In this document: piece by piece, positions 32,758-35,552 of the stretch
Layout: each line of letters starts with the position of its first letter
Position numbering within the stretch: the first letter of the stretch is position 1
Origin: Burkholderia sp. E7m39
GTDB taxonomy: Bacteria; Pseudomonadota; Gammaproteobacteria; Burkholderiales; Burkholderiaceae
Assembly: GCA_001319865.1 (NCBI GenBank)
Contig: BBSL01000265.1
Location: forward strand, 1-35,552
Length of the DNA: 35,552 nucleotides
Direction of reading: 5' to 3'
Program-made: the position numbers and the translations under genes
The notes under the pieces: generated by a model
Seen by the model: the letters and a program-made list of their open reading frames with translations, nothing else
What the model was told of the DNA's origin: nothing
The model's database searches: none

Positions 32758-34515
32758 ATGCCAATTCACAACGCAGATATCGCCGAGATTTTCAACGAGA
32801 TTGCCGACCTGCTCGAAATTCAGGGAGAGAATCCGTTTCGGGTGCGCGCGTACCGCAATGCGGCGCGATCGGTTAGCGAGTCCTCGAAAAACGTGCGAAC
32901 GATGATCGCGGAGGGTGCCGACCTGAAAACGATTCCCGCAATCGGCGACGACCTTGCGCTCAAGATCCGCGAAATCGTCGCCACTGGCTCATGCCCGCTA
33001 CTTGCGAGCCTGCGAGCCCAACTGCCGTCGGCAGTCGTCGCGTTACTGCGCGTGCCGGGCCTCGGACCTAAGCGCGTGCGGCAGCTCTACGAGCAACTGC
33101 ATGTGCAGTCTCTGGAACAACTGGAGCAGGCCGCCGCGGAGGGTCGGATCCACACATTGCGCGGATTCGGTCCGCTGACCGAGGCTCATATCCTTGCAAA
33201 TCTGAGGGGCCGCCTCGACAAATCGCACCGCTATCAATTCGCACAGGCCAGCCAGCGCGCAGAGGCTCTGCTGGTCTGGCTCGCGGCATTGCCCGACGTA
33301 GAACGCGTGGAAGCGGCGGGTAGCCTGCGGCGACTGCGCGACACCGTTGGCGACATCGACATCCTCGTCACGTCGCGGGAGCCGGCCGCGGTAACGCAGC
33401 GCTTTGTCGCTTACGACGACGTGAGCGCGGTGCTTGCGCGTGGACCGACCCGAGCGAGCGTCGCGCTCCGCGGCGGGCTGCAGGTCGATCTGCGCGTAGT
33501 CGAACCCGAATGCTACGGCGCTGCACTCACCTACTTCACCGGTTCGAAGGCGCATAACGTCGCGTTACGCCGCCTGGGCCAGGAACTCGGCCTTAAGGTC
33601 AACGAATACGGCGTCTTCCGCGGAAAGACATGTATTGCCGGCGAGACTGAGGAGTCCGTCTATGCGAGCGTCGGCCTGCCGTGGATCGCGCCAGAGCTTC
33701 GCGAAGACCGGGGTGAGATCGAAGCGGCGCGCGTCGCCGCCCTGCCTACCCTGGTTACGCGCAGCGACCTGCGCGGAGACCTTCACACGCATACGCTCGC
33801 CAGCGACGGCCGCGCATCGCTATGCGAGATGGCCCTTGCCGCCCGCGAGCGTGGCCTGTCGTATCTGGCCGTTACGGATCATTCGAAGCGCCTGGCGATG
33901 ACCCACGGGCTGGATGCAACGAGGCTCGCGGCACAGATCGGCGAGATCGACCAGCTCAACGCACAGTTAACGGGTATCACGCTGCTCAAGGGCATAGAAG
34001 TCGACATACTCGAAGACGGCCGGCTCGATCTTCCCGATGCTGTTCTTGCCCGGCTCGATCTCGTGATCGGGGCGATTCACAGTCATTTCGATCTCCCGCG
34101 CGAGCGCCAGACCGAGCGTATCCTTCGCGCGCTGGACCATCCCTCGATGACCATGCTGGCGCATCCTTCCGGCCGGCTGATCGGCAGCCGGGAACCGTCG
34201 GACATCGATATGTTGCGCGTGATCCGCAAGGCGAGGGAGCGCGGCTGCTTTCTGGAACTCAATGCCCAGCCCGAGCGCCTTGATCTGACCGATACGGTCT
34301 GCCGCATGGCGAAGGATCACGGTGTACTGGTTTCCATCAATTCCGACGCACACAGCGTGGCCCAGCTCGACAACCTGCGCTACGGCGTCAATCAGGCGCG
34401 TCGCGGATGGCTGGAAAAAGCCGATGTGCTGAACGCCCGCTCGCTTGCGCAACTGCGCCCGCTGCTTGCCCGGACGATGCGCTCACGTGTTCGCGAGGCC
34501 TCCGAGAGTCCATAG
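32758..34515 (+). CDS. polX: DNA polymerase X family with PHP domain
   Basis: The 585-residue protein starts MPIHNADIAEIFNEIADLLE, the usual opening of bacterial PolX. Helix-hairpin-helix parts follow (IPAIGDDLALKI and VPGLGPKRVRQL), then the nucleotidyltransferase core AAGSLRRLRDTVGDIDILV with the two catalytic aspartates and VDLRVV with the third. The C-terminal PHP domain has GDLHTHTLASDG, VTDHSKRL and SINSDAHSV metal ligands. PolX fills short gaps in base excision and end-joining repair, and its PHP domain provides 3'-5' exonuclease or phosphatase activity. An earlier in-frame ATG is at 32728; neither has a good ribosome-binding site, and 32758 is chosen on family match. Confidence 0.92.
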   Translation: MPIHNADIAEIFNEIADLLEIQGENPFRVRAYRNAARSVSESSKNVRTMIAEGADLKTIPAIGDDLALKIREIVATGSCPLLASLRAQLPSAVVALLRVPGLGPKRVRQLYEQLHVQSLEQLEQAAAEGRIHTLRGFGPLTEAHILANLRGRLDKSHRYQFAQASQRAEALLVWLAALPDVERVEAAGSLRRLRDTVGDIDILVTSREPAAVTQRFVAYDDVSAVLARGPTRASVALRGGLQVDLRVVEPECYGAALTYFTGSKAHNVALRRLGQELGLKVNEYGVFRGKTCIAGETEESVYASVGLPWIAPELREDRGEIEAARVAALPTLVTRSDLRGDLHTHTLASDGRASLCEMALAARERGLSYLAVTDHSKRLAMTHGLDATRLAAQIGEIDQLNAQLTGITLLKGIEVDILEDGRLDLPDAVLARLDLVIGAIHSHFDLPRERQTERILRALDHPSMTMLAHPSGRLIGSREPSDIDMLRVIRKARERGCFLELNAQPERLDLTDTVCRMAKDHGVLVSINSDAHSVAQLDNLRYGVNQARRGWLEKADVLNARSLAQLRPLLARTMRSRVREASESP

Positions 34516-34557
34516 GTTGCCTCGGTTAACAGGTCTGGCAGGCGCATCTGGCGGTGT

Positions 34558-34574
34558 CAGCGGCATGGCCGCTG
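34558..34574. repeat. Perfect 7-bp inverted repeat
   Basis: CAGCGGC and GCCGCTG flank a 3-base loop between polX and the PRPP-synthetase-like gene. There is no T-run after it, so it is not a typical intrinsic terminator. It could be an mRNA structure that tunes readthrough or stability. Confidence 0.4.
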
Positions 34575-34655
34575 CACGCTTTGGAAAGACCACGAAGGGC
34601 GCGTAGCGCATGCTCACGCCGCACGAATGCAAACAGACCACCAGGAGACATCACG

Positions 34656-35552
34656 ATGAACACCGCGCCAATGCTCTTCTCCCCTCCAGCCAGTCACGCC
34701 TACGCACAGCGCGTGGCCACCACGCTTGGCACGGCGCTGGCCGAGCACGAGTGGCGTCCTTTTGAGGATGGTGAACACAAGATGCGCCCGCTCGAAAGCG
34801 TCCGCGGTCGCGACGTGTATGTGATCCATTCGCTGTATGCCGAACCCGGTCACACGGTGAACGACAAGCTGTGCGAGCTGCTTTTTTTTGTGGGAGCTCT
34901 GGTGGACGCCTCTGCGGCGCGTGTGAGTGTCATCGCGCCCTACCTCTGTTACGCGCGCAAGGACCGTCGTTCCCAGACACGCGATCCCGTGACCACACGC
35001 TATGTTGCGCAGCTTTTCGAATCCGTGGGCGCATCCCGTTTCGCCACGCTCGATGTTCACAATCTGGCCGCGTATCAGAACGCTTTTCGAATTCCGACCG
35101 AGCATCTGGAGGCGAGCGGCCTGCTCGCGCAGTGGTTCGCATCACACTTGCGCGACAAGGCGCTCGTTGTCGTTTCGCCCGATGCAGGCGGTGTCCGGCG
35201 CGCAGAGGACTTTCGCGCCCGGCTTGCGAAGCTGCTCGATAGCCCCGTGGAAGCAGCATTCGCGGGGAAACTGCGCGCCGGTGGCATCGTCACCGGAAAG
35301 CCTGTCGTCGGCGATCTGGCGGGCCGGTGCGCAATCATCGTGGACGACCTGATCGGTTCGGGAACCACGCTCTCGTTGGTTGCCGGCCACTGCCTTGCGC
35401 TGGGCGCGACTGAAGTTCATGCTGCTGCCACGCACGGACTCTTCCTGGCGGATGCGTGCGAAAAGCTGGGCAACGGTACGCTGGCGAGCGTCGTCGTGAC
35501 CGATAGTGTCGCGCCGTGGCGCGTGCCACGCGGTGCGTTTCTAGAGCGACTT
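34656..35552 (+). CDS. Ribose-phosphate pyrophosphokinase-like protein (3' end cut off)
   Basis: The frame is open from the ATG at 34656 (CAGGAG 8 bases upstream) to the window edge, 299 codons. It matches PRPP synthetase in pattern: FEDGEHKMRPLESVRGRDVYV early, VIAPYLCYARKDRRSQ in the ATP region, SPDAGGVRRAEDF, and the ribose-phosphate-binding loop AIIVDDLIGSGTTLS followed by ATHGLF. The loop reads IGSGTTL rather than the more usual DTAGT type, and the catalytic-lysine region reads FAGKLRAGG, so it is a divergent member. It would make PRPP from ribose-5-phosphate and ATP. Same-strand position after polX suggests co-transcription; the phosphoribosyltransferase at 30377 may use its product. 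Confidence 0.83.
   Translation, partial: MNTAPMLFSPPASHAYAQRVATTLGTALAEHEWRPFEDGEHKMRPLESVRGRDVYVIHSLYAEPGHTVNDKLCELLFFVGALVDASAARVSVIAPYLCYARKDRRSQTRDPVTTRYVAQLFESVGASRFATLDVHNLAAYQNAFRIPTEHLEASGLLAQWFASHLRDKALVVVSPDAGGVRRAEDFRARLAKLLDSPVEAAFAGKLRAGGIVTGKPVVGDLAGRCAIIVDDLIGSGTTLSLVAGHCLALGATEVHAAATHGLFLADACEKLGNGTLASVVVTDSVAPWRVPRGAFLERL

Noticed and set aside
34882..34889. Run of eight T in the PRPP-synthetase-like gene as a phase-variation tract
   Set aside because: It encodes Leu-Phe-Phe in a segment where hydrophobic residues are expected, and there is no sign of frame disruption. A single short run is weak evidence.
1..35552. Insertion sequences, CRISPR arrays, tRNA or rRNA genes
   Set aside because: I saw no transposase motifs, regularly spaced repeats of CRISPR type, or tRNA/rRNA-like segments on reading both strands by eye.

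Overview
The window looks like a Burkholderiaceae chromosome or megaplasmid segment, most like Paraburkholderia or Burkholderia: GC-rich, beta-proteobacterial protein families, and a mix of stress, storage and lipid genes. The unifying signal is regulatory. Eleven FNR/Anr-type palindromes (TTGAY-N4-RTCAA, from perfect to degenerate) lie in the spaces between genes, many with a -10-like hexamer starting about 28-32 bases from the box centre. Together with four CBS-domain proteins, glycogen enzymes, an extra pyruvate dehydrogenase and acyl activation genes, this reads as a low-oxygen survival island. It resembles in kind the low-oxygen-activated (lxa) locus known from Burkholderia cenocepacia; that comparison is from memory and was not checked by alignment.

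Layout. (a) 1-811: scar of a second copy of the cluster found at 25.4-32.6 kb, holding the first 10 codons of a CBS protein, a decayed zinc-ribbon gene and a truncated membrane protein gene, with FNR boxes still recognisable. (b) 877-7647, plus strand: small membrane protein, acyl-CoA ligase, an ACP-acyl-AMP ligase-acyltransferase fusion, and a CrtI-like FAD oxidoreductase, probably a lipid modification or repair pathway. (c) 7648-8625: gene-poor, with the wreck of a response-regulator receiver domain. (d) 8645-10812: FNR box, small unknown protein, UbiB/ABC1-type kinase. (e) 11289-13225: small ORF and an alternative sigma-70 factor. (f) 13331-18884: glycogen phosphorylase (minus) divergent from a damaged cold-shock gene, a flavodoxin-like protein, a CBS protein and GlgX. 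(g) 18902-19381, minus: LRAT-domain protein. (h) 19798-24967: FNR-box operon of acetyl-CoA synthetase, pyruvate dehydrogenase E1 alpha, E1 beta, E2 and a free acyl carrier protein, with overlapping genes. (i) 24987-32476, minus: CBS protein, zinc-ribbon protein, then CBS protein, DHH phosphoesterase, APH-like kinase, erythromycin-esterase-like protein, phosphoribosyltransferase, alpha/beta hydrolase and a two-TM membrane protein. (j) 32758-35552, plus: DNA polymerase X with PHP domain, then a PRPP-synthetase-like gene running off the end.

How it may work together (inference): when oxygen falls, an FNR-type regulator not encoded here switches on glycogen breakdown (GlgP/GlgX), pyruvate and acetate conversion to acetyl-CoA, fatty acid activation and phospholipid re-acylation, nucleotide and PRPP-linked functions, and DNA gap repair, with CBS proteins as probable adenylate sensors. 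The least described parts are the ACP-ligase-acyltransferase fusion with its neighbours, and the PDH operon ending in its own ACP.
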